Shown: in pieces, positions 33,621 through 42,811 of the stretch
How positions within the stretch are numbered: the stretch's first letter is position 1
Layout: the number at the start of each line of letters is the position of its first letter
Made by a program: the position numbers and the translations under genes
Assembly (NCBI RefSeq): GCF_030412915.1
Contig: NZ_JAUHJR010000006.1
Coordinates: forward strand, 62,001-126,000
Direction: 5' to 3'
From: Nocardioides abyssi
GTDB lineage: Bacteria; Actinomycetota; Actinomycetes; Propionibacteriales; Nocardioidaceae
DNA length: 64,000 nucleotides
Notes under the pieces: model-generated
Told to the model about the DNA's origin: nothing
What the model saw: only the letters and a program-made list of their open reading frames with translations
The model's database searches: none

Positions 33621-34406
33621 TCAGGCCACCTGCAACGACCGCTTCGACAGCCCCATCCAGAAGCCGTCGATGACCTGGAGGCCGGGCTCGTCGGGGGCGG
33701 TGGCGGCACCGAGGGTCACGAAGAGCGGCGTGTAGTGCTCGACGGTGGGGTGGGCGTAGGGCATGCCGGGCGCCTTCGAGCGGTACGCCGCGAGCGTGTC
33801 CACGTCGCCGCGGGCGAGCGCCTCGCCCGCCCACGCGTCGAACTCCGAGGACCAGCCGGGGGCGGCCGCGTCGAGGCGCCAGTCGGTGAGGAACGGCAGC
33901 CCGTGGGTGAGGAAGCCCGACCCGATGACCAGCACGCCCTCGTCGCGCAGCGGGCGGATCCGCTCGCCGAGCGCCATCAGGCGGACCGGGTCGTGGGTGG
34001 GCAGCGACATCTGCAGGACGGGGATGTCGGCCTCGGGGTACATGATCCGCAGCGGCACCCACGCGCCGTGGTCGAGACCGCGCGAGGTGTGCCGGTGGAC
34101 CGGCTCGCCGGCCGGCATCATCGCCGCGACGCGGTCCGCGAGCGCGGTGGCGTCGGGGGTCTCGTAGGTCATCCGGTAGTACTTCGGGTCGAAGCCACCG
34201 AAGTCGTAGACGAGCGGCGCGCCGCTGGCCGAGAGCGAGACCGGCGCGGACTCCCAGTGGGCGCTGACGATGAGGATCGCCTTCGGCCGCGGCAGGTCGG
34301 CAGCCCAGGCGGCGAGCTGGCCCGACCAGGTCGGGTCGTCGAGGAGCGGCGGGGCGCCGTGGCCGATGTAGAGGGCGGGCATCCGGTCGGCGGTGGGCGT
34401 GGTCAT
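33621..34406 (-). CDS. LigB-type extradiol ring-cleavage dioxygenase (DODA/YgiD-like)
   Basis: 261 residues. Begins PALYIGHGAPPLLDD, the metal-histidine motif of the class III (LigB/DODA) family; further blocks ILIVSAHWES, YDFGGFDPKYYRMTYE, LDHGAWVPLRIMYPEADIPV and GSGFLTHGL keep the histidines and glutamate of the metal centre. Such enzymes open catechol rings, for instance in DOPA. ATG 34406 has a ribosome site (TTGGAGA on its strand), and a GTTGA-N4-TCAAC operator lies 15-28 nt upstream. Substrate unknown. Confidence 0.87.
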   Translation of the reverse strand: MTTPTADRMPALYIGHGAPPLLDDPTWSGQLAAWAADLPRPKAILIVSAHWESAPVSLSASGAPLVYDFGGFDPKYYRMTYETPDATALADRVAAMMPAGEPVHRHTSRGLDHGAWVPLRIMYPEADIPVLQMSLPTHDPVRLMALGERIRPLRDEGVLVIGSGFLTHGLPFLTDWRLDAAAPGWSSEFDAWAGEALARGDVDTLAAYRSKAPGMPYAHPTVEHYTPLFVTLGAATAPDEPGLQVIDGFWMGLSKRSLQVA

Positions 34407-34420
34407 CACATCTCCAAGTA

Positions 34421-34434
34421 GTTGATGATTCAAC
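34421..34434. promoter_or_regulatory. Operator-like palindrome before the dioxygenase
   Basis: GTTGATGATTCAAC (GTTGA-N4-TCAAC). On the minus strand TAATGT (complement of 34433-34438), a -10-like hexamer, overlaps its edge. The shape fits MarR- or PadR-type sites; no regulator gene is adjacent on this side. Confidence 0.5.
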
Positions 34435-34435
34435 A

Positions 34436-35128
34436 TTAGCCCAGAGGAAGCCGCCAGTCCACCCCGTCCGCGCCCTGGCGGGCGAGCAGGTCGTTCACCG
34501 CGCTGAACGGCCGCGAGCCGAAGAAGCCGCGGGAGGCCGAGAGGGGGGAGGGGTGCGGCGAGGCGACGTACGGCGTCGTGCCCAGCATCGGCACCAGTCC
34601 CTGGGCGTCGCGGCCCCACAGGATCGCCGCGAGCGGGCCGCCGCGGGCCACGAGCGCCTCGATCGCGCGGGCGGTCACCTCCTCCCAGCCCCGGCCCCGG
34701 TGGGCGGCGGAGGCGCCGGGCTGCACGGTGAGCACGCGGTTGAGCAGCATGACGCCGGCGTCGGTCCAGGCGGTCAGGTCGCCGTGCGCGGGCGTCTCGA
34801 TGCCGAGGTCGGAGCGCAGCTCGGTGTAGATGTTCGCCAGCGACCGCGGAATCGGCCGCACGTGCGCGTCGACGGCGAAGCTCAGGCCGATCGGGTGGCC
34901 CGGCGTGGGGTAGGGGTCCTGCCCGACCACGAGCACGCGGACGTCGGCCATCGGTCGGCGGAACGCCGCGAAGACGCGGTCCCCGGCCGGCAGGTAGCCG
35001 CGGCCGGCCGCCACCTCCGCGCGCAGGAACTGACCCAGCTCCGCGATCCGGTCGTCGACCGGCGCGAGGGCTTCGGCCCAGTCGGGGGCGACGAGTCCCT
35101 GGTCCACGAGTCCGGCGAGTGCGCTCAC
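34436..35128 (-). CDS. ung: Uracil-DNA glycosylase (family 1)
   Basis: Removes uracil from DNA. 230 residues. The water-activating motif [20 protein letters not shown] and the leucine-loop region [21 protein letters not shown] are both intact, and [21 protein letters not shown] is typical. GTG start at 35128 follows TACCGT (complement of 35136-35141) by 7 nt. The stop lies 2 nt before the operator of the dioxygenase, so the two genes may be independent units. Confidence 0.96.
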   Translation of the reverse strand: MSALAGLVDQGLVAPDWAEALAPVDDRIAELGQFLRAEVAAGRGYLPAGDRVFAAFRRPMADVRVLVVGQDPYPTPGHPIGLSFAVDAHVRPIPRSLANIYTELRSDLGIETPAHGDLTAWTDAGVMLLNRVLTVQPGASAAHRGRGWEEVTARAIEALVARGGPLAAILWGRDAQGLVPMLGTTPYVASPHPSPLSASRGFFGSRPFSAVNDLLARQGADGVDWRLPLG

Positions 35129-35216
35129 GCCCGTGACGGTAGCGACGCCCCCCGACGACCGGATCGGACGACCAGGTGGGGCTGACCGCGTGGGACGACC
35201 AGGTGGGGCAACCGGG

Positions 35217-35687
35217 TCAGGCGAAGATCATGCAGCTCGATGTGGCGTGCGCGACGAGGCGGTCGCGGGCGTCGAAGAGCTGCGCCTCGGCGAGCGCCGT
35301 ACGCCGACCGCGGTGCACCACCGTGCCGACCGCGCGCAGCCGGCCGGAGTCGACGGTCGCGGGGCGCAGGAACTTCACCGTCAGGTCGAGCGAGGTGTAG
35401 CCCTCGCCGGCGGCCAGCAGCGAGTGGACCGAGCAGGCGGCCGCGGTGTCGAGCAGGGTGGAGATGACCCCGCCGTGGACGGTGCCGAGCGGGTTGTAGT
35501 GCCGGTGCTCGGGGTGGAGGGTCACCGAGATCGAGCCAGGCTCGCCGTCGAAGTCCGCCATGCCGAGGGTCTCGGCGATCGGGGCGGGCGGGAGCAGGCC
35601 GTCGCGCATCGCCATGAGCAGCTCGTAGCCGGTCATCGTCGCCGGGTCGAGCGGGGTCGGGCGGGCGGCATCCTGGGTCTCGGTCAT
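35217..35687 (-). CDS. PaaI-type hotdog-fold acyl-CoA thioesterase
   Basis: 156 residues. Hotdog motif [20 protein letters not shown] (general-base region), [14 protein letters not shown] and [26 protein letters not shown]. PaaI-like enzymes hydrolyse aryl- or acyl-CoA. ATG 35687 is preceded at 6 nt by CACGCT, a weaker -10, and faces the HxlR regulator across a 63-nt gap with a palindrome, suggesting it is the regulated target. The 48 nt between it and ung hold a short direct repeat (GACCAGGTGGGGC) and nothing else. Confidence 0.88.
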   Translation of the reverse strand: MTETQDAARPTPLDPATMTGYELLMAMRDGLLPPAPIAETLGMADFDGEPGSISVTLHPEHRHYNPLGTVHGGVISTLLDTAAACSVHSLLAAGEGYTSLDLTVKFLRPATVDSGRLRAVGTVVHRGRRTALAEAQLFDARDRLVAHATSSCMIFA

Positions 35688-35712
35688 GGACCCAGCGTGG
35701 CGATGCGCGCTC

Positions 35713-35729
35713 GGTCTGTCAACGAGACC
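35713..35729. promoter_or_regulatory. Candidate HxlR operator
   Basis: GGTCT-N7-AGACC (35713-35717 with 35725-35729) in the gap between the divergent thioesterase and HxlR genes, 9 nt from the HxlR -10. Position fits autoregulation plus control of the thioesterase. Confidence 0.4.
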
Positions 35730-35750
35730 CAGCCCGGCTACGCTGTGGGC

Positions 35751-36245
35751 GTGACCACACCGCCCCGGGAGCCCGGCGCCCTGGCCTGGTCGACCGACAA
35801 CTGCACGGTCGGCCGCGCGATGGCCGTGCTCGGGGAGCGGTGGACGTTCGTGGTGCTGCGCGAGGTCTTCAACGGCGTGCGCCGCTTCGACGACATCCGG
35901 CGCCACAGCGGCATCCCGCGCCAGGTGCTGAGCAACCGGCTGGCGCTGCTCGTCGAGCAGGACGTGCTGCGCAAGGTGCCCTACCGGCCGGAGGGCGAGC
36001 GCGAGCGGCACGAGTACCGACTGACCACCAAGGGCTTCGACCTCTACCCCGTCCTCGTCGCCGTCGCCGACTGGGGCGACCGCTACCTCGCCGACCCCGA
36101 GGGGCCGCCGGTCGAGGTCGCCCACCGCGACTGCGGCGGCGCGCTGCACGCCGCGCTCGTCTGCGAGCACGGGCACCGCGTCGAGGACCTGCGCGACGCC
36201 GTCCCGCGGCCCGGCCCCGGCGCCAGGCGGGTCGACGCGGGCTGA
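35751..36245 (+). CDS. HxlR-family winged-helix transcriptional regulator
   Basis: 164 residues. HxlR signature: an N-terminal cysteine in TDNCTVGRAMAVLGERWTFVVLREVFNGVRRFDDIRR, then HSGIPRQVLSNRLALLVEQDVLRKVPY and YRLTTKGFDLYPVLVAVADWGDRYL. The single N-terminal Cys can be redox-active in the family (HypR-like). A C-terminal tail (HRDCGGALHAALVCEHGHRV) adds two cysteines and several histidines that could bind a metal. GTG 35751 follows TACGCT (35739-35744) by 6 nt. Its stop lies 4 nt from the convergent beta-propeller gene. Confidence 0.9.
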   Translation: MTTPPREPGALAWSTDNCTVGRAMAVLGERWTFVVLREVFNGVRRFDDIRRHSGIPRQVLSNRLALLVEQDVLRKVPYRPEGERERHEYRLTTKGFDLYPVLVAVADWGDRYLADPEGPPVEVAHRDCGGALHAALVCEHGHRVEDLRDAVPRPGPGARRVDAG

Positions 36246-36249
36246 GCCC

Positions 36250-37356
36250 TCACCCGCCGAGGCGGGCCTGCCGCGGCAGGTACGGCCGCCGGCCGCGCTC
36301 GCCGACCTCGACCCGCAGGATCGCCTGGTTCGCGGCCGTGCCGGTGATCGCCGACTGGTTGGCGACGAGCACCGACGTGCCGAGGAACGTCGCGCTGCAC
36401 GGGGCGTCGAACGGGACCGCCGAGCCGTTGCTGCCCAGGAGCGGCACGTCCGGGAACCGGTCGACCTCCACGCCCCGCCCGGTGAGCTCGACCAGCTGGT
36501 TGGTGCCCAGCAGGGCGACGTACAGGTGTCCCGAGCGGCCGATGCCGAAGCCGTCCGGGAGCTCCATCGGGCCCGAGCGCCACAGGGTCCGCAGCTTGCC
36601 GGGCCGGCCGTCGGGCCGCACCCCGAGCGAGAGCACCGCGCCGGTGGTGGGCAGCTGCGTGCCGTCGAGCACCCACTGCTGGGCGATGACCAGGTCGCGC
36701 CGGCCCGGCCGGTAGACCAGGCCCGTGGTGCCGAGCTCGGTGCCGTTCAGTGCCGGCGCGGTGAACCACGCCCGCGGCGTCCCGCCGCCCGGCGGCACCC
36801 GCCACACGACCGGCCGGGCGTAGTCGCTGACGTACAGCTCGCCGCGCGGTCCCCAGGTCGCGTAGTTGGGCACCGAGCCGTCCGGGAAGGTCGCGATCCG
36901 CTTCCAGCGGCCGGTGCGCACGTCGAGGGTGAGGAGGCGCCGGCGCGAGGTCTCCAGCACGACCAGGCGGCCGTCACGGGTCTGCTGGGCGACCTGCACG
37001 CCCTGGCTGCCGTCGAGGACCTGGCCCGGGACCGGCCAGGAGCGCAGCAGCTGCCCGCCACGGGTCCACTCGAAGACGCGCGACGGCACGCCGGTGGCCG
37101 AGCCGTTGACGTACGTCCCGGCGTAGACCCGGCCGTTGGTGTGGGCGTGGACGTACGCCGGGTAGCCCGGCGCGGGCACGCGGGAGAAGACGCGGGTCGT
37201 CCACTTCGCCGGCGCTGCGGGCGCCGCGGGCTCGGCCGCGGCGGCGGCGACAGCGGTCGCGGCCGCCAGCGGGCTGCTCGTCAGCGGCAGGGCGAGGACG
37301 AGGGTGGCGGCCAGGGCGGCGAACCGGGTGGCGGGCCGCGTCGGAAGGTGGTTCAC
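36250..37356 (-). CDS. Secreted beta-propeller protein (SMP-30/ScyD-like)
   Basis: 368 residues with a signal peptide (RFAALAATLVLALPLTSSPLAAA). Repeated blade-like segments such as GRVYAGTYVNGS, GELYVSDYARPVVWRVPPGG, LVYRPGRRDLVIAQQ and HLYVALLGTNQLVEL suggest a six-bladed propeller. The C-terminal segment SNGSAVPFDAPCSATFLG...LVANQSAITG matches proteins often annotated SMP-30/gluconolactonase-like. The GTG start overlaps the stop of the amine oxidase upstream (GTGA), so both are exported products of one operon. Enzymatic activity is uncertain. Confidence 0.75.
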   Translation of the reverse strand: MNHLPTRPATRFAALAATLVLALPLTSSPLAAATAVAAAAAEPAAPAAPAKWTTRVFSRVPAPGYPAYVHAHTNGRVYAGTYVNGSATGVPSRVFEWTRGGQLLRSWPVPGQVLDGSQGVQVAQQTRDGRLVVLETSRRRLLTLDVRTGRWKRIATFPDGSVPNYATWGPRGELYVSDYARPVVWRVPPGGGTPRAWFTAPALNGTELGTTGLVYRPGRRDLVIAQQWVLDGTQLPTTGAVLSLGVRPDGRPGKLRTLWRSGPMELPDGFGIGRSGHLYVALLGTNQLVELTGRGVEVDRFPDVPLLGSNGSAVPFDAPCSATFLGTSVLVANQSAITGTAANQAILRVEVGERGRRPYLPRQARLGG

Positions 37357-38885
37357 AGGCGCTCCAGCACCTCGACGGCGGCGCGCTTGCCGGCGCGGAC
37401 GGCGCCGTCCATGTAGCCCGACCAGTACGTCGAGGTCTCGGTGCCCGCCCAGTGCACCCGCCCGAAGGGCCGGCGGATCGCGGGACCGTGGTCGACGAGC
37501 GTGCCGGGCGCGTGGAACGCGGTGGGTCCACCGCGGGTCCACCGCTCCTGGGTCCAGTCCTGCTCGGTGTACTCGATCGGGCGCAGCGCCCGCTCGCCGA
37601 ACATCGCCGCGAACCCCTCGAGCACGGCCTTGCGCCGCTTCGCGCGCGGGAGCACGCCGTACTCCCGCCACGTCGACCCGCCGACGAACGCGAGCAGCAC
37701 GCCGGGGCTGCCGTCGCGCGGGCTGTTGTCGAAGACCGCGCGGGCGGCGCCGGAGTCGTTGATGCCGAAGCCGGTGAGCCCCGCGTCGCGCCAGAACGGC
37801 TTGTCGTAGACGGCGTCGCACTTCATCAGCCGCCCCATGTCCATGCTGCGCAGCAGCTGGGTGCGGCGCACCGGCAGGCGCGGGAACCAGTCGATGTCGA
37901 GCACGAGCGGCGGGGGAGCGGCGACGACGACCCGCCGGGCCCGGACCGTGCCGCGGCCGGTCTGCACGAGCACGCGGTCGTCCTTCTGCTCGATGCGGCG
38001 CACGGGCGCCCGCAGGGCGACGACCTCACCGAGCCGCTTCGCCAGGCGCAGGGGGATGAGCTGCGAGCCGCCGACGAAGCGGCGCTCCTGCGCGCCGTTG
38101 GCGGTGTCGGAGTTGCGGGAGAAGGTGCCGACGTTGCGCTCGTTGCCCGAGCAGGCGACGTACCAGAGCGTGAAGAGGAACGACAGCTCGTCGGGGTCGG
38201 CGCCGAAGCCGGGCTGGGTCCAGGACTTGATGAGGTTGGTGACGCCGGCGGCGTTCAGCGAGCTGCGGCGGATGAACTCGCCCAGGCTCGTGCCGTCCCA
38301 CTCGCGGGCGCGGGGGTGGTCCCACGGCGCCTCGACGTCGATCTCGGCGGCGTAGCGGTCGATCAACCCGAGGAGCACAGCGGCGTCGACCAGGATCGTG
38401 GGGTCCGGTGGGACGGTGCCGGTGAACTCCGTGCGACCGGTCAGGGACGAGACGTAGACGTTGCTGCCGGTGTTGTGCTCGAGGAACGTCGCGACGCCGA
38501 GCTCCTTCGCGAGTCGGGTGATGTGGTCCTGGGTGGGCCCGACGAACGCCCCGCCGGCCTCGATCACGCCGCCGGCCTCGAGCCGGTGGTTGAGCACCCG
38601 GCCGCCGACCCGGTCGCGGGCCTCGACCAGGAGCACCGACCGGCCGCGTGCGGCCACCTCGCGCGCGGCGACGAGGCCGGAGATGCCGCCGCCGACCACG
38701 ACGACGTCGACCTGCCTCGGCAGCGCGCCCTGGAGCCCGGCCGGCCGCTGCGCGACGTCGGCGAGGGCGCCGGGCGGCAGCGCCGCGGCCAGGCCCGGCC
38801 CCGCGGTGGCGGCGGCGGTGGCGGTCGCGGTGGCGCCCAGGAGCGCGCGGCGGGAGAGCGACGGGACGGCGTCGTACGGCGGCAT
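37353..38885 (-). CDS. Flavin-containing monoamine oxidase family protein, Tat-type signal
   Basis: 510 residues. The N terminus SLSRRALLGATATATAAAT is a twin-arginine-type signal. FAD Rossmann motif VVVVGGGISGLVAAREVA near residue 60, RVGGRVLN, GGAFVGPTQDH, and the C-terminal FAD segment VHWAGTETSTYWSGYMDGAVRAGKRAA match monoamine/putrescine oxidases. It probably oxidises an amine outside the membrane with production of aldehyde and peroxide. The divergent TetR gene and an inverted repeat at 38910-38936 suggest repression by that regulator. Confidence 0.9.
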   Translation of the reverse strand: MPPYDAVPSLSRRALLGATATATAAATAGPGLAAALPPGALADVAQRPAGLQGALPRQVDVVVVGGGISGLVAAREVAARGRSVLLVEARDRVGGRVLNHRLEAGGVIEAGGAFVGPTQDHITRLAKELGVATFLEHNTGSNVYVSSLTGRTEFTGTVPPDPTILVDAAVLLGLIDRYAAEIDVEAPWDHPRAREWDGTSLGEFIRRSSLNAAGVTNLIKSWTQPGFGADPDELSFLFTLWYVACSGNERNVGTFSRNSDTANGAQERRFVGGSQLIPLRLAKRLGEVVALRAPVRRIEQKDDRVLVQTGRGTVRARRVVVAAPPPLVLDIDWFPRLPVRRTQLLRSMDMGRLMKCDAVYDKPFWRDAGLTGFGINDSGAARAVFDNSPRDGSPGVLLAFVGGSTWREYGVLPRAKRRKAVLEGFAAMFGERALRPIEYTEQDWTQERWTRGGPTAFHAPGTLVDHGPAIRRPFGRVHWAGTETSTYWSGYMDGAVRAGKRAAVEVLERL

Positions 38886-38909
38886 GGGCGCTCCGTCTCG
38901 AGGAGGTCA

Positions 38910-38936
38910 GACCTGAAGGTGTGTCAGATTCAGGTC
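38910..38936. promoter_or_regulatory. Candidate TetR operator
   Basis: GACCTGAA (38910-38917) and TTCAGGTC (38929-38936) with an 11-nt spacer, centred between the divergent amine oxidase and TetR genes and 7 nt before the TetR -10 (TACACT, 38944-38949). Confidence 0.6.
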
Positions 38937-38957
38937 CGTAACCTACACTCTCGTCCC

Positions 38958-39590
38958 GTGCCTGCCGAGCCCCTCGTGACGACCACCACGCGGCGGGTGC
39001 CCACCCAGGCGCGCAGCCGCCGCCGGGTCGAGGGCATCCTCGACGCCGCCGCGCGCCTCGTGGTCGAGCACGGGGTCGAGGCGCTGACCACCCGCGACAT
39101 CGCGGAGGCCGCCGGGGTGCCGGTCGCGTCGCTCTACCAGTACTTCGCCGACAAGGACGAGGTGCTCGTCGCCCTCGTCGCCCGCGACATGGCCGAGATG
39201 GACGAGCAGGTCGCCCTCGACGTCGCCGCGCTGCTGTCCTCGGGCCAGGAGGTCAGCCTGACCCGGCTGGTGCGCACGGTGATGGAGGCGTTCGTCGCGG
39301 TCTACCACCGGCGGGCCGCCTTCGTCGTGCTCTACCTGCGCGGGCGCACCAACGTCGCGGTGCACCGCTTCGGCCGCGAGCACAACGCCAAGGTCGCCGA
39401 GGCGCTCCACGCGCAGGCGCAGGCGTCCGGCCTCGTCGGCCGGCTCACCCCGCGGATGGCGCAGCTGGCCGTCGAGGTGGGCGACCGGGTCTTCCAGCTC
39501 GCCTTCGAGCACGACCTGCGGGGCGACGCCGAGACGGTAGAGGAGGGGATCGTCATGGTGGCGGCGTACCTCGAGAGCCGGGCGTCGTGA
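38958..39590 (+). CDS. TetR/AcrR family transcriptional regulator
   Basis: 210 residues. N-terminal helix-turn-helix: RVEGILDAAARLVVEHGVEALTTRDIAEAAGVPVASLYQYFADKDEVLVALV, followed by an all-helical ligand domain (TetR_C-like) with VEVGDRVFQLAFEHDLRG near the end. GTG 38958 follows TACACT by 8 nt. The aldolase gene overlaps its stop by 4 nt, so the regulator heads the operon and probably controls it and the divergent amine oxidase through the palindrome upstream. Confidence 0.92.
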   Translation: MPAEPLVTTTTRRVPTQARSRRRVEGILDAAARLVVEHGVEALTTRDIAEAAGVPVASLYQYFADKDEVLVALVARDMAEMDEQVALDVAALLSSGQEVSLTRLVRTVMEAFVAVYHRRAAFVVLYLRGRTNVAVHRFGREHNAKVAEALHAQAQASGLVGRLTPRMAQLAVEVGDRVFQLAFEHDLRGDAETVEEGIVMVAAYLESRAS

Positions 39591-40254
39591 CCGCGCTGCG
39601 CGACCAGGTCGCCGCCGCCGCCCGGCGCCTCGCCGCGGCCGGGCTGCTCGTCGGCACCGCCGGCAACGTGTCGCTGCGCGACGGCGACCGGGTGGCCGTC
39701 ACCGCCAGCGGTGTGGTGCTCGGTGCCTGCACCCCCGACGACGTCACCGTCGTCGACCTCGCCGGCCACGTGGTCGAGGGCTCGCTGCGGCCGACTTCCG
39801 AGCTCGACCTCCACCTGTCGGTGGTCGCCGCGACGCCTGCCGCCGCGGTGGTGCACACCCACGCGCCGTGGTCGACCGCTGTCGCGTGCGTGCTCGACGA
39901 GCTGCCGGTGCTCCACTACCAGCAGCTGCTGCTCGGCGGGGCGGTGCGCGTCGCGCCGTACGCCACCTTCGGCACCCCCGCGCTCGCCGCGTCGGTGACC
40001 GAGGCGCTCGCCGGCCGCCAGGCGGCGCTGATGGCCAACCACGGCTCGGTCGCGGTCGGCTCGTCGCTGGACCGGGCCGTCGAGCACGCCGAGCTGCTGG
40101 AGTGGCTGTGCGCGCTGCACCACCGCGCCGCCACGCTCGGCACGCCGCGGGTGCTCACCGACGCGCAGCAGGCGGACGTCGTCGAGCAGGCGGTCCGCCG
40201 CAGCTACGGCACGCCGCAGCAGGTCGACCCGTCCGAGGGCCCCCAGGAGGAGCA

Positions 40255-40258
<4 letters not shown>
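39587..40258 (+). CDS. Class II aldolase/adducin family protein
   Basis: 223 residues. Features of fuculose/rhamnulose-phosphate aldolases: AGLLVGTAGNVSLRDGDRVAVTASG (phosphate loop), RPTSELDLHLSVV with the catalytic Glu position, zinc histidines in VVHTHAPWSTA, and the third histidine in LMANHGSVAVG. These enzymes cleave a sugar phosphate to dihydroxyacetone phosphate plus an aldehyde. GTG start overlaps the TetR stop; the following kinase overlaps its own stop, giving a regulator-aldolase-kinase unit. Confidence 0.88.
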
Positions 40259-41232
<974 letters not shown>

Positions 41233-41259
41233 GCTGCGGAGACCGCCGACGCCTGGCTG

Positions 41260-41307
41260 GGTCGTGTGCCTGCGGACGCGCTCGCCCGCGTCGTGGGGCA
41301 CACGACC
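41260..41307. repeat. Nested palindrome, GGTCGTGTGCC family, copy 1
   Basis: GGTCGTGTGCC (41260-41270) pairs with its complement at 41297-41307; an inner imperfect stem lies at 41273-41280 and 41287-41293. Same outer and inner sequence as 60351-60402. Sits in the convergent gap between the sugar kinase and the decarboxylase. Confidence 0.75.
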
Positions 41308-41359
41308 GCGCCCGGTCTGGTCCTGGCGGCGGCGGCGCCGGCGGCCGACGCCCCGGCGA

Positions 41360-42811
41360 TCAGGCGGTGGTCGGTCGGCTGAGCCGGTCGAGGAAGGTCA
41401 GCAGCAGCGCCTCCCGCATGGCGGGGGAGGCGAGGTCGAGCATCGCGTTGACCTCGGCCATCCGGTCGGGCAGGGCGAGCTCGCCGTCGGCGCCCTCGCC
41501 GACCAGGCCCGACGCCGCGAGCAGGCCGTCGAAGTCCTCGTCGGTCAGCGCGGCGGGGTCGAGCGAGCGGATGTAGTCGGCGACGCCCCGGTCGACGACG
41601 ACCGGTCCTGCGGCGACGGCGGCCGCGACCGAGTCGCGCAGGGCGGCCAGGAAGTCGTCGACGCCGGAGAGGGTGGCGGCGCTGACGGAGAGGTGGATGG
41701 TCGGCGGCTGGTCGCCGTAGGACATCTGCGGCTGGACGTACCACCCGCGCGCGGTCATCTCGTCGCAGACCGTGAAGGCGTCGCAGCTGCCGTCGGTGGC
41801 GAGCGCGACGAGGGTGGAGTCGGGGGCCGCGACCAGGCGCAGCCCGGCGATGTCGGCGGTGCCTGCCACGATCGCGTCGACGGCCTGGAGCACGTCGGCC
41901 GTCAGCCGCTCGTAGCCGGCGTCGCCGAGGGTGCGCACGACCGCCCAGGCACCCGCGGTGGGGCCGCCGGAGCGGGTGGACTGCATGGTCGGGTTGAGCA
42001 TCGTGTAGCCGGGCCAGGCGGCGGAGGCGAACAGCTGGGGACGGCGCAGCGCCGGGGTCCGGTGCAGCAGGAGGGAGGTGCCCTTGGGGGCGTAGGCGTA
42101 CTTGTGCAGGTCGACGCTGATCGACGTCACGCCGTCGACGGCGAAGGTCCAGACCGGCACGTCGCGGCCCAGGCGGGCGGCGTACGGCAGGACCCACCCG
42201 CCGATGCAGGCGTCGACGTGGCACCGGATCCCGCGGGCGGCGGCGAGCGCGGCGAGCTCGGTGACGGGGTCGACGACGCCGTGGGCGTACGACGGCGCGC
42301 TGGCGACCACGAGCACGGTGCTGTCGTCGATCGCGGCCGCGGTCGCGGCGACGTCGGCGCGGAAGTCCGGGCCGACCGGGACCATGCGCGCCTCGACGCC
42401 GAAGTAGTGCGCGGCCTTGTGGAAGGCCGCGTGCGCGGTCGCGGGGATGACCATGCTCGGCCGCTGGACGTCTGGCCGGGCGTCGCGGGCGGCCTGCACG
42501 GCGAGCAGCACCGACTCGGTGCCGCCGGAGGTCACGGTGCCGACGACGGTGTCGGGGGCGTCGAGGAGCGGTGCGGCGAAGCCGACCAGGTCGTTCTCCA
42601 TGCGCAGCAGGCTGGGGAAGGCGGTCGGGTCGAGCCCGTTGGAGCCGGCGTACGCCGCGACGGCCTCGCGCCCGACGCGGTCGACCTCGGCGAGCCCGGA
42701 GTCGTAGACGTAGGCCAGCGTGCGGCCTCCGTGGACCGGCAGGTCGGCCTCCTGCAGCGAGCGGAGCGTCGCCAGCACGTCGGGGTCGGTCGGGCGGGCG
42801 GTCGTGGTCAT
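41360..42811 (-). CDS. PLP-dependent decarboxylase/sphingosine-1-phosphate lyase-like protein
   Basis: 483 residues, group II PLP fold. TSGGTESVLLAVQAARD binds the cofactor phosphate, HVDACIGGWVLPYAARLG contains the Asp contacting the ring nitrogen, and the Schiff-base lysine is near residue 237 in SVDLHKYAYAPKG. SGGPTAGAWAVV matches the sphingosine-1-phosphate lyase branch more than glutamate decarboxylase. A C-terminal extension of about 80 residues (after DSVAAAVAAG) is not part of the core. ATG overlaps the MFS gene stop. It could cleave a phosphorylated amino alcohol or decarboxylate an amino acid. Confidence 0.85.
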   Translation of the reverse strand: MTTTARPTDPDVLATLRSLQEADLPVHGGRTLAYVYDSGLAEVDRVGREAVAAYAGSNGLDPTAFPSLLRMENDLVGFAAPLLDAPDTVVGTVTSGGTESVLLAVQAARDARPDVQRPSMVIPATAHAAFHKAAHYFGVEARMVPVGPDFRADVAATAAAIDDSTVLVVASAPSYAHGVVDPVTELAALAAARGIRCHVDACIGGWVLPYAARLGRDVPVWTFAVDGVTSISVDLHKYAYAPKGTSLLLHRTPALRRPQLFASAAWPGYTMLNPTMQSTRSGGPTAGAWAVVRTLGDAGYERLTADVLQAVDAIVAGTADIAGLRLVAAPDSTLVALATDGSCDAFTVCDEMTARGWYVQPQMSYGDQPPTIHLSVSAATLSGVDDFLAALRDSVAAAVAAGPVVVDRGVADYIRSLDPAALTDEDFDGLLAASGLVGEGADGELALPDRMAEVNAMLDLASPAMREALLLTFLDRLSRPTTA

